A DNA stretch of 64,000 bases from Microvirga aerophila (GCF_003332305.1 NZ_QOIO01000018.1:45203-109202), one strand, 5' to 3'; counted from the first letter of the stretch, positions 46,941-57,413 are shown. A program made the numbers and translations. Notes: generated by a model from the sequence alone, not told the origin.

Positions 46941-47864
46941 TCAGGCGGCTCCCAGGGCGGGCTTGGAGCGCCTCGGCGGGATCGTCATGAGGGCCACGCC
47001 GACAAGGATGCAAACCAAGCCGATCCAAGCTGTGGCGGTGAGCCTTTCACCGAGAAAGTAGGCCCCGATTGCGACGCCGATCGGCGCGCGCAGATAGGCC
47101 TGCGCCGTCGCGCCGACGGACCCGAGCGTGCGGATGAGGCGGAAATAGATCACGAAAGCTACCGCCGTCGAGAAGAGTGCGAGACCTGCGAGGCCCAGCA
47201 GCGAGCTGGTCGAAGGCTCCAGCAGCCAAGGCCGGTCGACCACGAGACTGACGGGAATCAGAAGCGCTGCTCCGGCGATTACCGACCCAGCGGCCGGCAC
47301 CATGGGATCGAGGCCCTTGAAGTTCTTGCCGAAAATAGCCGCGCCTGCATAGCAGATGGTTGCCAGCACCACGGCAAGCTGCGCGACCAGCTCCTGTCCC
47401 ACATGGCTGAAGGCCTGTGAGCCGACGATCGCGCATGTGCCGGCGAGCCCGATGAGGACTCCTGCCATCTTGTGAGCGCTCGTGGCCTCGTGCCGCGACC
47501 ACATGATGGTGATCAGGAACGTGAACACTGGCGTCATCGAATTGAGGATGACGGCCAATCCGGCGTAGACGGAGGTCTCGGCCCAGGCGATCAACGTGAA
47601 CGGAATGGCGCTGTTGAGGCAGGCCTGAACGGTAAACCGTCGCCATGTGCCCGCGTCGCGGGGCATCCGGATTCCCCGGAGGCGCAGGATGAGCAGCAGC
47701 ACGGCTCCGGCCAGAATGGTGCGGCCCGCGATCAGCGTCACCGGCGGGATCGTCTCGATTCCGAGCTTGATGAACGTGTAGGACGCGCCCCAGAGGGTCG
47801 CCAAAATCGCGAGCAGTGCGAGCTCGACGGGATGGTTTGGGTGGTCCGAGGGCTTTGTCCCCAT
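46941..47864 (-). CDS. EamA/DMT-superfamily transporter
   Basis: The 307-residue protein has ten hydrophobic segments in two EamA repeats. Recognisable parts are LWGASYTFIKLGIETIPPVTLIAGRTILAG (first repeat, about residues 23-52) and LGSVGATAQAYLRAPIGVAIGAYFLGERLTATAWIGLVCILVGVAL (second). Substrates for DMT exporters range from amino acids to metabolites and are unknown here. The ATG at 47864 begins the first conserved helix region. It is divergent from an ArsR-type regulator gene with about 135 nt between, so that protein probably controls it. Confidence 0.86.
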   Translation of the reverse strand: MGTKPSDHPNHPVELALLAILATLWGASYTFIKLGIETIPPVTLIAGRTILAGAVLLLILRLRGIRMPRDAGTWRRFTVQACLNSAIPFTLIAWAETSVYAGLAVILNSMTPVFTFLITIMWSRHEATSAHKMAGVLIGLAGTCAIVGSQAFSHVGQELVAQLAVVLATICYAGAAIFGKNFKGLDPMVPAAGSVIAGAALLIPVSLVVDRPWLLEPSTSSLLGLAGLALFSTAVAFVIYFRLIRTLGSVGATAQAYLRAPIGVAIGAYFLGERLTATAWIGLVCILVGVALMTIPPRRSKPALGAA

Positions 47865-47999
47865 GGCAGGTGTCCTGTTTGGTCTGTTTCGATCGCCGGA
47901 ACCTGACACGGCTGGCCGTATCCGTCGTCCAGGAACGCTTCGGCGACGGCCGAAGTGTTTCCGGCTGACCGGTCGGCTGGACCGGCCTATGATGCGCCC

Positions 48000-48701
48000 A
48001 TGGCACCCATGATCTCAGGCATTACACTTGCGGAAATCGCCGCGCTGATCGGCGATGTGGCGCGCGCCAACATGCTGTCCGCCCTGATGGACGGGCGGGC
48101 GCTCACGGCAAGCGAGCTTGCCTGGCACAGCGGCGTCAGCCCCCAGACCGCGAGCGGGCATCTGGCGAAACTCAGCGAAGCCAACCTGGTCGCCGTGACG
48201 CGACAGGGCCGCCACCGGTATTACCGGTTAGCGAGTCCGGAAGTGGCCCAGGCGATCGAGACGCTGATGGCGGTCGCCTCCTTCGGGCCGAAGCGGCATC
48301 GGCCGGCTGGCCCGAAGGACGAGGCTCTTCGCAACGCCCGCACCTGTTACGATCATCTGGCGGGGCGGCTCGGGATCGCCATTGCGGATTCTTTGACCGC
48401 GAACGGATACATCGTCCTGTCCGAGAGCGCCGGCGCGCTGACCGATGAGGGCCATCGCTTCGTCTGCTCGCTTGGCATCGATCTCACGCCCGAACGTGGG
48501 AACAGCCGCGCCGTCTGTCGGACATGCCTGGATTGGAGCGAGCGCCGCCCTCACCTCGCCGGACGACTGGGGGCGGCCCTGTGCACCCGCATGTTCGATC
48601 TGGGTTGGGTGGAGCGCATCAAGGACAGTCGCGCCCTGGCGGTGACGGCCACGGGACGCCAGGGTTTGCGGGAAGCCTTCGGCATCGAGGAACCAAGCTG
48701 A
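48000..48701 (+). CDS. ArsR-family winged-helix transcriptional regulator
   Basis: The 233-residue product has an ArsR-type HTH in its first 90 residues (NMLSALMDGRALTASELAWHSGVSPQTASGHLAKLSEANLVAVTRQGRHRYYRLASPEV). The rest, about 140 residues, holds cysteines in RNARTCYDHLAGRLGIAIADSL and SRAVCRTCLDWSERRPHLAGRLGAALC, a segment common in longer ArsR proteins. ATG at 48000; a GTG at 47955 in frame is less likely. Divergent from the EamA transporter gene, so it is its probable local regulator. Ligand unknown. Confidence 0.84.
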   Translation: MAPMISGITLAEIAALIGDVARANMLSALMDGRALTASELAWHSGVSPQTASGHLAKLSEANLVAVTRQGRHRYYRLASPEVAQAIETLMAVASFGPKRHRPAGPKDEALRNARTCYDHLAGRLGIAIADSLTANGYIVLSESAGALTDEGHRFVCSLGIDLTPERGNSRAVCRTCLDWSERRPHLAGRLGAALCTRMFDLGWVERIKDSRALAVTATGRQGLREAFGIEEPS

Positions 48702-48754
48702 GGCTTGGCCATTACGCTCAGGCAAGTTCGCAACGGAACAAGAGGAGCGTCGAG

Positions 48755-49303
48755 ATGGCCGGCAAGGCAAGCTTCACCCCCGAGGAATGGGCCCGCGTCG
48801 CCGCAAGTCCCATGGTGGTCAGCATGGCGATCACGGCCGCCGAGCCAAGCGGTTTGTGGAGCCTTCTGAAGGAATCCATGGCCGGCGGATGGGCGTTGCT
48901 GGAAGCCAAGCAGAGCGCGCAGGCTAATCCCCTAGTCAAAGCAGTCGCCGACGATATCGGCGACCCAACGACACGGGACGCGGTCCGGGATTCGTTCTCG
49001 GGCAAGTTCAAGGGCAGCCAATTCGCCGACGTGAAGCAGAAGGCCATGGATGAGCTGCGCGCTGTCTCGGGCATTCTAGACGCGAAAGCACCTGAGGACG
49101 CGGCGGCTTTCAAATCCTGGCTTCAACAGGTTGCCCAGAAGGCCGCGGAAGCGGGCACGGAAGGCGGCTTCCTTGGGTTTGGCGGCGTTGCGGTGAGCGA
49201 CAAGGAGAAGGCCACCCTGCAGGAGATCGCCACGGCGCTTGCATCATCGGCAAGCCCAACTGCCATCCCCTCCGGCCCTGCGGCCGGCATTGCCGAAACC
49301 TAG
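48755..49303 (+). CDS. Conserved hypothetical protein, helical
   Basis: The 182-residue product is Ala-rich, mostly helical, without Cys (one exception) or obvious membrane segments. It starts MAGKASFTPEEWARVAASPM with AGGAGCG as ribosome site. Patterns such as QAAFKSWLQQVAQKAAEAG resemble small stress-associated cytoplasmic proteins of rhizobia, but no family is assigned. It converges on the small membrane gene; the two stop regions overlap by 4 nt. Confidence 0.7.
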   Translation: MAGKASFTPEEWARVAASPMVVSMAITAAEPSGLWSLLKESMAGGWALLEAKQSAQANPLVKAVADDIGDPTTRDAVRDSFSGKFKGSQFADVKQKAMDELRAVSGILDAKAPEDAAAFKSWLQQVAQKAAEAGTEGGFLGFGGVAVSDKEKATLQEIATALASSASPTAIPSGPAAGIAET

Positions 49304-49593
49304 CGCTTCGCCATGCGGCGGGCGGCATAGGCTCCGCCCGCCCAAAGAAGGGCAGCGATGACGCGAACGGGGAACAGGGTCGGCGCCTGTGCGCTGACGG
49401 GTGCGATCCACGGCAGCCCGATTCCCGTGATCGCCCAGGACACCAGAACCGAAGCTCCAAGCGCCGCGATGGCCGCGATGAACACCTTGCCGAGCTGATC
49501 CGCCTTCCAACCGAGCCAAACCGCAACCGCGATGAGAACCGGATCGAACGCCGCGAGGAGCCAAACCGCGAGAGGAACGGACGGAGGCGTCAC
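49300..49593 (-). CDS. Small membrane protein following gatA
   Basis: The 97-residue product starts with GTG at 49593 (VTPPSVPLAVWLLAAFDPVLIAVAVWLGWKADQLG), only 4 nt after the gatA stop, and has three hydrophobic segments (about residues 8-26, 33-52, 68-85). It ends RRMAKR. No family recognised. Coupled translation with gatA is likely. Longer upstream starts lie inside gatA and are not convincing. Confidence 0.65.
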   Translation of the reverse strand: MTPPSVPLAVWLLAAFDPVLIAVAVWLGWKADQLGKVFIAAIAALGASVLVSWAITGIGLPWIAPVSAQAPTLFPVRVIAALLWAGGAYAARRMAKR

Positions 49594-49597
49594 GTCT

Positions 49598-51112
49598 TCA
49601 GGCCCACCAGGGCTGCGGCAGCGCGAGGTGGCCCGCCGCGTCTTCGATGACCTGACCGGTGGCGAAGAGAGTCTCCTCGTCGAAGGCGCGGCCGATGAGC
49701 TGGAGGCCGAGGGGCAGCCCCTGAGCATCGAGCCCCGCCGGAACGGCGATGCCCGGAAGGCCCGCCATGTTCACCGTCACGGTGAAGATGTCGTTGAGGT
49801 ACATCTCGACCGGATCGCCCGAGCCCTTCTCGCCGATGCCGAAGGCGGCGGACGGGGTCGCAGGCGTCAGGATCGCGTGGACACCTTCGGCATAGACCTT
49901 CTCGAAGTCCTGCTTGATGAGGGTGCGGATCTTCTGGGCGCGGACGTAATAGGCGTCGTAGTAGCCCGCCGACAACACGTAGGTGCCGATCATGATGCGG
50001 CGCTTGACCTCGCGGCCGAAACCGGCGGCGCGGCTCTTCTCGTAGAGGTCCACGATGTCCCGGCCGTTCTCGCGCAGGCCGTAACGGACGCCGTCATAGC
50101 GGGCGAGGTTCGAGGAGGCCTCGGCGGGTGCCACGATGTAATAGGCCGGGAGGGCATATTTCGTGTGCGGCAGCGACACTTCGACGATCTCGGCGCCCGC
50201 CTCGCGGAGCCATTCCGCGCCCTGGTGCCAGAGCGCCTCGATCTCAGACGACATGCCGTCGACGCGGTATTCCTTCGGAATGCCGATCTTCAGGCCCTTG
50301 ACGCCCCGCGAGACCGCCGCCTCGAAATCCGGAACGGGCAGGTCGACGCAGGTGGTGTCCTTGGGGTCCGGGCCTGACATGGAGCGCAGCATGATGGCGG
50401 AATCGCGCACCGTGCGGGTGATGGGGCCGGCCTGGTCGAGGGACGACGCGAAGGCCACCGTACCCCAACGCGAGCAGCGACCATAGGTCGGCTTGATACC
50501 GACCGTGCCCGTGAAGGCGGCGGGCTGGCGGATCGAGCCGCCCGTATCGGTCGCGGTCGCGCCCAGGCAGAGGTGCGCCGCAACGGCAGCCGCCGAACCG
50601 CCGGAGGAGCCGCCGGGGACCAGATGCGTGCCTTCGATCGCGCCGGAAGGGCCCGTGCTAACGTTAGATCCCTCGCGTCGCCAGGGCGAAACCACCGGCC
50701 CGAAGGCGCTGGTCTCGTTGGACGAGCCCATGGCGAACTCGTCCATGTTGAGCTTGCCGAGCATGACCGCGCCATCGTTCCACAGGTTCTGGGTGACGGT
50801 CGATTCATAAGCCGGGTTGAAATTCCCCAGGATCTTCGAACCGGCGGTCGAAACCACGTCCTTGGTGCAGAACAGATCCTTGATCCCAAGGGGAATGCCC
50901 TCCAGGGAGCCCGCCTGTCCTTTTGCGATCCGCTCGTCCGAGGCCTTGGCCATGGCGAGCGCCTTCTCGGGCGTCTCGAGCACATAGGCGTTAAGGGCTC
51001 TCGCCTTCTCGATGGCGTCGATATGGGCCTTGGTGAGTTCCGTTGCGGAGAAGTTCTTGGCCTTCAGGCCGTCACGGGCCTCGGCGATGGTCAGATGGGT
51101 CAGTTCGGTCAC
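49598..51112 (-). CDS. gatA: Aspartyl/glutamyl-tRNA(Asn/Gln) amidotransferase subunit A
   Basis: Amidase-signature enzyme that releases ammonia from glutamine for GatB. The 504-residue protein has the Ser-cisSer-Lys triad region: [21 protein letters not shown] with the Lys (about residue 76), and [36 protein letters not shown] with both Ser residues (about 150-175). Start ATG at 51112. Upstream gene is gatC with about 118 nt between, an unusually wide gap for this pair. Confidence 0.96.
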   Translation of the reverse strand: MTELTHLTIAEARDGLKAKNFSATELTKAHIDAIEKARALNAYVLETPEKALAMAKASDERIAKGQAGSLEGIPLGIKDLFCTKDVVSTAGSKILGNFNPAYESTVTQNLWNDGAVMLGKLNMDEFAMGSSNETSAFGPVVSPWRREGSNVSTGPSGAIEGTHLVPGGSSGGSAAAVAAHLCLGATATDTGGSIRQPAAFTGTVGIKPTYGRCSRWGTVAFASSLDQAGPITRTVRDSAIMLRSMSGPDPKDTTCVDLPVPDFEAAVSRGVKGLKIGIPKEYRVDGMSSEIEALWHQGAEWLREAGAEIVEVSLPHTKYALPAYYIVAPAEASSNLARYDGVRYGLRENGRDIVDLYEKSRAAGFGREVKRRIMIGTYVLSAGYYDAYYVRAQKIRTLIKQDFEKVYAEGVHAILTPATPSAAFGIGEKGSGDPVEMYLNDIFTVTVNMAGLPGIAVPAGLDAQGLPLGLQLIGRAFDEETLFATGQVIEDAAGHLALPQPWWA

Positions 51113-51230
51113 GGGATTATCCTGGTCATCCCGAATGCGGCGCAGCCGCGAGCCGGGAACGTCTGGAAATTGAAACGGGCGATGGCGATTCCGGCTTCCG
51201 CAAAGCGGCTTGCAGCCGGGATGTCAGGCC

Positions 51231-51518
51231 TTACTCGACCACCTTCGGCACCACGAAGAAGTTGTCCTCGGTTACGGGCGCGTTGCGCAGCACCTTCTCG
51301 GGATACTCGCCGTCGGTCACGCCGTCCTGGCGCTTCTTCATGGTCATGGGGGTGACGGAGGTCATGGGCTCCACGCCCTCCACGTTCACCTCGTTGAGTT
51401 GCTCGACGAAGGACAGGATAGCGTTGAGCTCGCCCTGGAGGTGAGGCACGTCCTCGTCCGTCACGGCAATGCGTGCCAGGTGCGCGATGCGCCGAACCGT
51501 TTTCTGATCGACCGACAT
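51231..51518 (-). CDS. gatC: Aspartyl/glutamyl-tRNA(Asn/Gln) amidotransferase subunit C
   Basis: Small helical stabiliser of GatA, 95 residues. The N-terminus [27 protein letters not shown] and the conserved [29 protein letters not shown] (about residues 31-59) are typical, as is the final FFVVPKVVE. Upstream frame extension to 51581 has no family match. Precedes gatA, as in most bacteria. Confidence 0.95.
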   Translation of the reverse strand: MSVDQKTVRRIAHLARIAVTDEDVPHLQGELNAILSFVEQLNEVNVEGVEPMTSVTPMTMKKRQDGVTDGEYPEKVLRNAPVTEDNFFVVPKVVE

Positions 51519-51632
51519 GAATGGCCAAACCCTTTGATGTAGTTGGGACGGGCTATAACACCCGCCCACGCCGGGCCGCAACGTCGGATGTGCGTCAGGC
51601 GGGCGTTCCGTGCTTTCGGCTCCCCGGCAGCC

Positions 51633-52334
51633 TCAGATCCGCAGGCCGACCGTCTTATGGGGCACCACCACCTGTATCCCCTTCCCGTCCAGGGCCGCGA
51701 CAAACCGGTCGGCGTTGGGCACGAGAGGCGGGAACGACGCGTAATGACAGGGAATGGTCGCCCTCGCGTTGGGGAAAAAGCGCTCGATCGCGAGCGCGGC
51801 GACCTCCGGTCCCATAGTGAACCGGTCGCCGATCGGCGTGATGACGACGTCCGGCTGGTGGATTTCCGCGATCAGCCCCATGTCGCCGAAGATATCCGTA
51901 TCGCCCATGTGATAGACGGTGGGCTCTCCGGGAGCCTTGACGATGACGCCGTTGGCGCTCCCGAGCGGATAGTTCACTCCCATTTCTACGAGGCCGGCGG
52001 AGTGGTCGGCCCGAACGAGAGTCACGGTGAACCCGCCTTGGTCGGTGGTGCCGCCGGTGTTCATGGGGTCGAAATTCTCCACCCCCTGGGAGGCCAGATG
52101 CATGCATAGCTCGAAGTTCGTCACGACCTTCGCGCCGGTTGCCTTCGCGAGATCCACCGTATCGCCCACATGATCCCCATGGCCGTGCGTGATGAGGATG
52201 TGGGTCACGCCCTCGGACACCTTGTCCCGCTCGCCCTCGAATGCCGGATTTCCGGTGAAGAACGGGTCGATGAGCACAACCTTATCGGCGAAATCGAGCC
52301 TGAAAGCGGAATGGCCGAGCCAAGTGATCTTCAT
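51633..52334 (-). CDS. UPF0173-family metal-dependent hydrolase (MBL fold)
   Basis: The 233-residue product begins [15 protein letters not shown], with the metallo-beta-lactamase zinc motif [10 protein letters not shown] (about residues 49-58), a later His in RADHSAGLV and the Asp/His pair in [12 protein letters not shown], typical of the UPF0173 (YtkL) group. Substrate not known. It is divergent from the sugar transporter gene 52458; a perfect 7-bp inverted repeat lies between. Confidence 0.9.
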   Translation of the reverse strand: MKITWLGHSAFRLDFADKVVLIDPFFTGNPAFEGERDKVSEGVTHILITHGHGDHVGDTVDLAKATGAKVVTNFELCMHLASQGVENFDPMNTGGTTDQGGFTVTLVRADHSAGLVEMGVNYPLGSANGVIVKAPGEPTVYHMGDTDIFGDMGLIAEIHQPDVVITPIGDRFTMGPEVAALAIERFFPNARATIPCHYASFPPLVPNADRFVAALDGKGIQVVVPHKTVGLRI

Positions 52335-52377
52335 GGCAAACCCTCGTTGAGCGTCTTCAAGATGGGGCGGGATCGGC

Positions 52378-52394
52378 GTCCGACCACGTCGGAC
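52378..52394. promoter_or_regulatory. Candidate operator upstream of the sugar ABC operon
   Basis: Perfect inverted repeat GTCCGAC CAC GTCGGAC, in the 123-nt space between the divergent MBL-fold hydrolase and thuE-like gene. It is well placed for a repressor such as a LacI-type protein, but no such regulator gene is adjacent. Confidence 0.45.
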
Positions 52395-52457
52395 AAGGAA
52401 CTAAAATCAGCATAAGGCTTTAAGAAAGCTAAGCAATAAATCCGCAGGAGGAAAGCC

Positions 52458-53720
52458 ATGCCTCGTTTCCTCGCTGGCCTTTTGGCCGCCGGAGGTCTGG
52501 TCTGGTCCACAGGCGCCTGGGCCGTCGAGATTTCCATTTCCTGCAGTTCTCTCGGCAAGGAATACGAAATCTGCAAGCAGGGCGTCGACGCCTGGGCGAA
52601 GAAAACCGGCAACACGGTCAAGATCGTCTCGACGCCGAACTCAGCCACCGAGCGGCTGGCTCTCTACCAGCAGCTCCTCGCGGCGGGCGCGAGCGATGTG
52701 GACGTGTTCCAGATCGACGTCGTCTGGACCGGCCTCCTCGGCAGCCACTTGCAGGACCTCACCGCCAAGGTGCAAGGCGCGATCGACGATCATCTGCCGA
52801 CCATGGTCGAGACGAGCCGCGTCGGCGGCAAGCTTATGGCGATGCCCTGGTTCGCGGATGCAGGCCTCCTCTATTACCGCCAGGATCTGCTGGATAAGTA
52901 CAAGCGCCCTGTGCCGCAGACCTGGTCCGATCTCACCGAGACGGCGCGGCTGGTCCAAGAGGGGGAGCGGAAGGAAGGCCGAGGCGACTTCTGGGGCTTC
53001 GTCTGGCAGGGTCGGGCCTATGAGGGCCTCACGACCAACGCGGTCGAATGGGTGAGCTCCTACAACGGGGGCGCGATCGTGGACGAGAAGGGCGAAATCA
53101 CCATCGACAACCCGAAAGCCGCCGAAGCCCTCAAGGCTGCGGCCGGCTGGGTCGGGACGATCACCCCGGAGGGCGTCCTCAACTACACGGAAGAGGAATC
53201 GCGTGGCGTCTTTCAGGCCGGGAACGCGCTTTTCATGCGCAACTGGCCCTATGCCTGGGCGCTAGCCCAAGGGGCCGACAGCACGATCAAGGACAAGGTC
53301 GGCATCGCGCCCCTGCCCAAGGGCGGTCAGGATGGACGCCACGCCGGAACCCTCGGCGGCCAGCTGCTGGCCGTTTCGAAATACTCAAAGAACACGGATA
53401 CGGCGGCCGACCTCGTCATGTACCTGACGGGCCCGGAGGAGCAGAAGCGACGGGGCATCCAGGGCTCCTTCAACCCGACCATCGTGTCCCTCTACGGGGA
53501 CAACGACATCGCGAGAGCAAACCCCTTCATCGGCGATCTCGTGGACGTCTTCACGAACGCGGTTGCACGCCCGGCCACCGTGACGGGCGACAACTACAAC
53601 AAGGTTTCGACCGAGTTCTTCAATACGGTCCACCAGGTTCTGTCGAAGCGGGCCGAGCCCGCACAGGCGCTCTCACGGCTCGACCGTGACCTGAAGCGGA
53701 TCAAGCGCAGCGGCTGGTGA
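52458..53720 (+). CDS. thuE: Trehalose/maltose-type ABC transporter substrate-binding protein (ThuE-like)
   Basis: Periplasmic sugar-binding protein of 420 residues. A signal peptide (LAGLLAAGGLVWSTGAWA, cut near residue 22) is followed by ISISCSSLGKEYEICKQGVDAWAKKTGN and STPNSATERLALYQQLLAAGASDVDVFQIDVVW, patterns of ThuE trehalose/maltose binding proteins in rhizobia. The C-terminus LKRIKRSGW is not conserved. AGGAGG precedes the ATG. First gene of a four-gene ABC operon with two permeases and an ATPase. Trehalose preference is inferred from the family, not tested. Confidence 0.82.
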   Translation: MPRFLAGLLAAGGLVWSTGAWAVEISISCSSLGKEYEICKQGVDAWAKKTGNTVKIVSTPNSATERLALYQQLLAAGASDVDVFQIDVVWTGLLGSHLQDLTAKVQGAIDDHLPTMVETSRVGGKLMAMPWFADAGLLYYRQDLLDKYKRPVPQTWSDLTETARLVQEGERKEGRGDFWGFVWQGRAYEGLTTNAVEWVSSYNGGAIVDEKGEITIDNPKAAEALKAAAGWVGTITPEGVLNYTEEESRGVFQAGNALFMRNWPYAWALAQGADSTIKDKVGIAPLPKGGQDGRHAGTLGGQLLAVSKYSKNTDTAADLVMYLTGPEEQKRRGIQGSFNPTIVSLYGDNDIARANPFIGDLVDVFTNAVARPATVTGDNYNKVSTEFFNTVHQVLSKRAEPAQALSRLDRDLKRIKRSGW

Positions 53721-53722
53721 CC

Positions 53723-54688
53723 ATGAGCGACGCCGTCGCAGGCCGCATTACGCCGGCATCCGCGCGCCGGCGTCGCTCTTCGCTTTCTCGCTCCCGTGTC
53801 AGAGCCGCGTGGCTCTTCATTGCGCCGCCACTGATCGTTTTGGGCCTGGTCGCGGGCTGGCCGCTCGCTCGCACGATCTGGTTCAGCTTCACGGATGCGA
53901 ACCTCAACAATCTCCGCGAATACGAGTTCATCGGCTTCGAGAACTACCTCGCGAACTACGATGGCGAATGGCTCGGCCTTTTGACCGATCCAGACTGGTG
54001 GCGCTCGGTCTGGAACACCGTGTGGTTCGCTCTCGTGTCCGTATCCATCGAGACGGTGCTGGGCATGTTGGTCGCTCTCATCCTCAACGCGGCGTTCCCC
54101 GGCCGCGGGATCATGCGCGCCATCATCCTGATACCCTGGGCAATTCCCACGGTGGTCTCCGCCAAGATGTGGAACTGGATGCTTCATGACCAGTTCGGGG
54201 TGATCAACGACATGCTCTTGCGCATCGGCCTGATTTCGGCACCGATCACCTGGACGGCCAGTCCCGACACGGCCCTGTGGACGGTGGTCATGGTGGACGT
54301 TTGGAAGACGACGCCCTTCATTGCGCTTCTCATCCTGGCAGCCCTCCAGATGCTGCCTCAGGACATCTACGAGGCCGCGCGGGTCGATGGAATCCATCCC
54401 ATTCGGGTCTTCTTTCGGGTGACGCTGCCGCTGATCAGGCCAGCTCTCCTCGTTGCGGTCATCTTTCGCGCGCTCGATGCCCTGCGGGTCTTCGATCTGA
54501 TCTACGTTCTCACGGCCAATTCCCGCGACACCATGTCGATGTCGGTTTATGCCCGCCAGCAACTCGTCGATTTCCAGGAGGTCGGCCTCGGATCGGCGGC
54601 CTCGACCCTGATCTTCCTCATCATCGCGCTTCTGGTCGTTGTCACCATGACGGTCGGCCGCCTGCGCTTCGGCGAGGATGCACGATGA
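53723..54688 (+). CDS. Sugar ABC transporter permease, ThuF-like (MalF class)
   Basis: Inner-membrane permease of 321 residues with six hydrophobic segments starting at AWLFIAPPLIVLGLVAGWPLARTIWFSF (about residues 29-56). The cytoplasmic EAA loop that contacts the ATPase is seen as DIYEAARVDGIHPIRVFFRVTLPLIRPAL (about 213-241). Extra N-terminal Arg/Ser-rich residues are usual for this class. ATG at 53723 sits right after the thuE stop; a GTG 6 nt earlier is possible. Follows the binding-protein gene directly. Confidence 0.88.
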   Translation: MSDAVAGRITPASARRRRSSLSRSRVRAAWLFIAPPLIVLGLVAGWPLARTIWFSFTDANLNNLREYEFIGFENYLANYDGEWLGLLTDPDWWRSVWNTVWFALVSVSIETVLGMLVALILNAAFPGRGIMRAIILIPWAIPTVVSAKMWNWMLHDQFGVINDMLLRIGLISAPITWTASPDTALWTVVMVDVWKTTPFIALLILAALQMLPQDIYEAARVDGIHPIRVFFRVTLPLIRPALLVAVIFRALDALRVFDLIYVLTANSRDTMSMSVYARQQLVDFQEVGLGSAASTLIFLIIALLVVVTMTVGRLRFGEDAR

Positions 54689-55509
54689 AGATCCTCGCCC
54701 GCATCGGATTCTGGCTTCTCGTTCTCATGATCGCGATGTTTTCGCTCTTCCCGTTCTACTACGCGGTTATCTCGTCGTTCCGGTCGGGCACGGAACTCTT
54801 TTCCGTCGCCTATCTGCCGGAGCGGTTCGACCTTGTGAACTATCTCGCCGTGTTCCAGCGCCAGCCCTTCGGGCGCAACATCCTGAACTCGATCGCGGTG
54901 GCGGGCTCCGTCGTCGCGCTGTCGCTGGCGCTCGGGATCACAGCAGCCTATGCCTTCGGCCGGATCTCCTTCAGGGGCCGCTCGCTGCTGCTTTTCACCA
55001 TTCTTGGGGTGTCCATGTTTCCGCAAGTGGCGGTGCTGTCCGGCATGTTCGAGCTGATCCGCAGCTTTGGCCTCTACAACACGATTCCAGGTCTGATCCT
55101 TGCCAATCTCATGCTGACCATGCCCTTCACGATCTGGGTGCTCACAACCTTCATGCGCGAGTTGCCCAAGGAAATCGAAGAAGCCGCATTCGTAGACGGC
55201 GCAACGCCCTGGATCGTCGTGCGCCGCGTCTTCCTGCCCCTCATGGCGCCGGCTGCCGTCACCACGGGACTTCTCGCCTTCATCGTTTCATGGAACGAGT
55301 TCCTGTTCGCTCTCACCTTCACGCTGACCAACGAACAACGCACCGTGCCGCCTGCCATCGCCCTGATGACGGGCAGCACGGCGTATGAACTGCCCTGGGG
55401 CGCCATCATGGCCGCCTCCGTCATCGTGACGCTGCCGATCATCGCCCTGGTGCTCGTCTTCCAGCGCAGGATCGTAGCCGGGATTACGGCCGGCGCGGTG
55501 AAGGGCTAA
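54685..55509 (+). CDS. Sugar ABC transporter permease, ThuG-like (MalG class)
   Basis: Second permease, 274 residues, six membrane segments beginning [26 protein letters not shown]. The EAA loop reads [28 protein letters not shown] (about residues 156-183) and the last helices include [14 protein letters not shown]. Starts 4 nt inside the previous gene (ATGA), indicating coupled translation. Part of the same operon. Confidence 0.9.
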   Translation: MKILARIGFWLLVLMIAMFSLFPFYYAVISSFRSGTELFSVAYLPERFDLVNYLAVFQRQPFGRNILNSIAVAGSVVALSLALGITAAYAFGRISFRGRSLLLFTILGVSMFPQVAVLSGMFELIRSFGLYNTIPGLILANLMLTMPFTIWVLTTFMRELPKEIEEAAFVDGATPWIVVRRVFLPLMAPAAVTTGLLAFIVSWNEFLFALTFTLTNEQRTVPPAIALMTGSTAYELPWGAIMAASVIVTLPIIALVLVFQRRIVAGITAGAVKG

Positions 55510-55520
55510 GGGAGGCTGCG

Positions 55521-56651
55521 ATGGCGGAGGTGGTTCTCAAGGGCGTCGAAAAATCATTCGGTTCAGTGAAGGTCATCCATGGGGTCGACCTGACGGTCAG
55601 GGACGGCGAGTTCGTGGTGTTCGTGGGCCCGTCCGGCTGCGGGAAGTCCACGCTCCTGCGGCTCATCGCGGGACTCGAGGATGCTACCGCCGGGGATCTT
55701 TTCATCGATGCGGAGCGCGTCAACGACCTGCCTCCCGCCAAGCGCCGCATCGCCATGGTGTTCCAGTCCTACGCGCTCTACCCGCACATGAGCGTTTACG
55801 ACAACATGGCCTTTGGCCTCGAACTGGCGAAGGCGACCAAATCGGAGATCGATCAGCGCGTGCGGCAGGCGGCGCGCCTTCTTCAGATTGACACTCTTCT
55901 GGACCGAAAGCCGAAGCAGCTTTCGGGCGGACAGCGCCAGCGCGTCGCCATCGGCCGCGCCATCGTGCGGGACCCAAAGGTGTTTCTCTTTGATGAGCCC
56001 CTGTCCAATCTCGACGCGGCGCTGCGGGTCCAGACCCGGATCGAAATCACCAAGCTTCACTCCGACATGAAGGCCACGATGATCTACGTAACGCACGATC
56101 AGGTCGAGGCCATGACCCTAGCGGACCGCATCGTCGTCCTCAATGCGGGCCGCATCGAGCAGGTGGGTACGCCGCTGGAGCTCTATCATCGCCCCGCCAA
56201 CCTCTTTGTCGCCGGCTTCATCGGATCGCCGCAGATGAACTTCATTCCTGCGGAGGTGACGCAGACGGGGCCGGGCAATGTTCAGGTCCGCATAGCGGGC
56301 GGCAGCGCCCTATCGCTCCCGTTGATGCCGGACGATCTTCGGCCTAGCGAACCGATTACCGTAGGCATTCGGCCTGACCACGTTACCGTGGGCCCGGCAG
56401 GCCCGATCTCCGGCCGCGTGGCGCTGGTCGAGGAACTTGGCGAAAACCATCTCCTCTATGTCGACACCGAGCACGGCCCTCGCCTCACCGCACGGGCGCC
56501 CGGCAATGCAAGGCATCGGATTGGCGAGAGAGTGTCCGTGACCTTCGATGCGCAATCTTGTCATCTGTTCAAAGCTTCCGGAGAAGCGCTCGCAGCGCGT
56601 GGGTCTAGCCCGACGCCCGCCGGTTCGTCACCCCGGATGAACCTTGCCTAA
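55521..56651 (+). CDS. Sugar ABC transporter ATP-binding protein (MalK/UgpC/ThuK type)
   Basis: ATPase of 376 residues: Walker [12 protein letters not shown] (about residues 37-47), Q-loop [21 protein letters not shown], signature [19 protein letters not shown], Walker [13 protein letters not shown] and the H-loop [10 protein letters not shown]. The C-terminal 130 residues are the TOBE/regulatory domain. This class energises disaccharide and glycerol-3-phosphate importers. It starts 11 nt after the second permease. Last gene of the operon; ruvX follows 51 nt later. Confidence 0.92.
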   Translation: MAEVVLKGVEKSFGSVKVIHGVDLTVRDGEFVVFVGPSGCGKSTLLRLIAGLEDATAGDLFIDAERVNDLPPAKRRIAMVFQSYALYPHMSVYDNMAFGLELAKATKSEIDQRVRQAARLLQIDTLLDRKPKQLSGGQRQRVAIGRAIVRDPKVFLFDEPLSNLDAALRVQTRIEITKLHSDMKATMIYVTHDQVEAMTLADRIVVLNAGRIEQVGTPLELYHRPANLFVAGFIGSPQMNFIPAEVTQTGPGNVQVRIAGGSALSLPLMPDDLRPSEPITVGIRPDHVTVGPAGPISGRVALVEELGENHLLYVDTEHGPRLTARAPGNARHRIGERVSVTFDAQSCHLFKASGEALAARGSSPTPAGSSPRMNLA

Positions 56652-56702
56652 CTCGACCCGGCAGGGCTTCCCGGATATGGTGCGCCACTGAGGAGGCAGC
56701 CC

Positions 56703-57281
56703 GTGAACGCCAAGGACGATGAACTGATTGGCCTGATCGACGGCCTTCCCGCCCGTGCCCGCCTCATGGGCATCGATCTCGGCACGAAGACCATCGGCGT
56801 TGCCCTGTCCGATGTGGAGCGCCGGATCGCAACGCCCCTTGAGACGATCAAGCGGGTGAAATTCACACCGGATGCCGAGCGCATCAAGGCGCTGACCGAG
56901 CGCTACGAAATCGGGGGCCTCGTTTTCGGCCTGCCTCTCAACATGGATGGAACGGAGGGCCCCCGCTCGCAGGCCACCCGCGCCTTCGTGCGCAACCTCA
57001 AGCCCATCCTCCCGCTCCCGATCCTGTTCTGGGACGAGCGCCTTTCCACGATGGTGGTGACCCGCACCCTCCTCGAGGCAGACGCCTCCCGGGCCAAAAG
57101 GGCCAACGCAGTCGACAAGATGGCTGCTGCCTATATCCTGCAGGGGGCGCTCGACCGCTATGAGCGCATCGCCGCCGATGCGGAGCATGCCGAGGATGAG
57201 GCTCGCTTAAGAGCGGACTCTCACATGGACGCGTCGTCCGAAGGCCGAATGCTCGACGATTACGACGATAAGGATCTTTAG
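56703..57281 (+). CDS. ruvX: Putative Holliday-junction resolvase RuvX (YqgF family)
   Basis: RNase H-like nuclease of 192 residues needed for pre-16S rRNA 5' end maturation. It has [29 protein letters not shown] (catalytic Asp near residue 23), [39 protein letters not shown] (Glu/Asp) and [14 protein letters not shown]. The last 40 residues are an acidic tail beyond the usual family end. Start is GTG at 56703. It is the last chromosomal gene before the tRNA. Confidence 0.9.
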   Translation: MNAKDDELIGLIDGLPARARLMGIDLGTKTIGVALSDVERRIATPLETIKRVKFTPDAERIKALTERYEIGGLVFGLPLNMDGTEGPRSQATRAFVRNLKPILPLPILFWDERLSTMVVTRTLLEADASRAKRANAVDKMAAAYILQGALDRYERIAADAEHAEDEARLRADSHMDASSEGRMLDDYDDKDL

Positions 57282-57303
57282 CGGCCATTCCCTCAGAATG
57301 GGG

Positions 57304-57332
57304 TTGACGCTCCTCAAAAAGCATCCTATCTG
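57304..57332 (+). promoter_or_regulatory. Sigma-70-type promoter for tRNA-Gln
   Basis: TTGACG (57304-57309), a 17-nt spacer and TATCTG (57327-57332), about 80 nt upstream of the tRNA gene. Near-consensus in both boxes and spacing, and no other gene lies in between. Confidence 0.65.
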
Positions 57333-57413
57333 ACCGCCACTCACGCAAGTTCGTCGGCCCAAGCCCGGATCGAGACATTCTCCGGAAAAGGCAAACGGTT
57401 CAAGAGCTTACGT

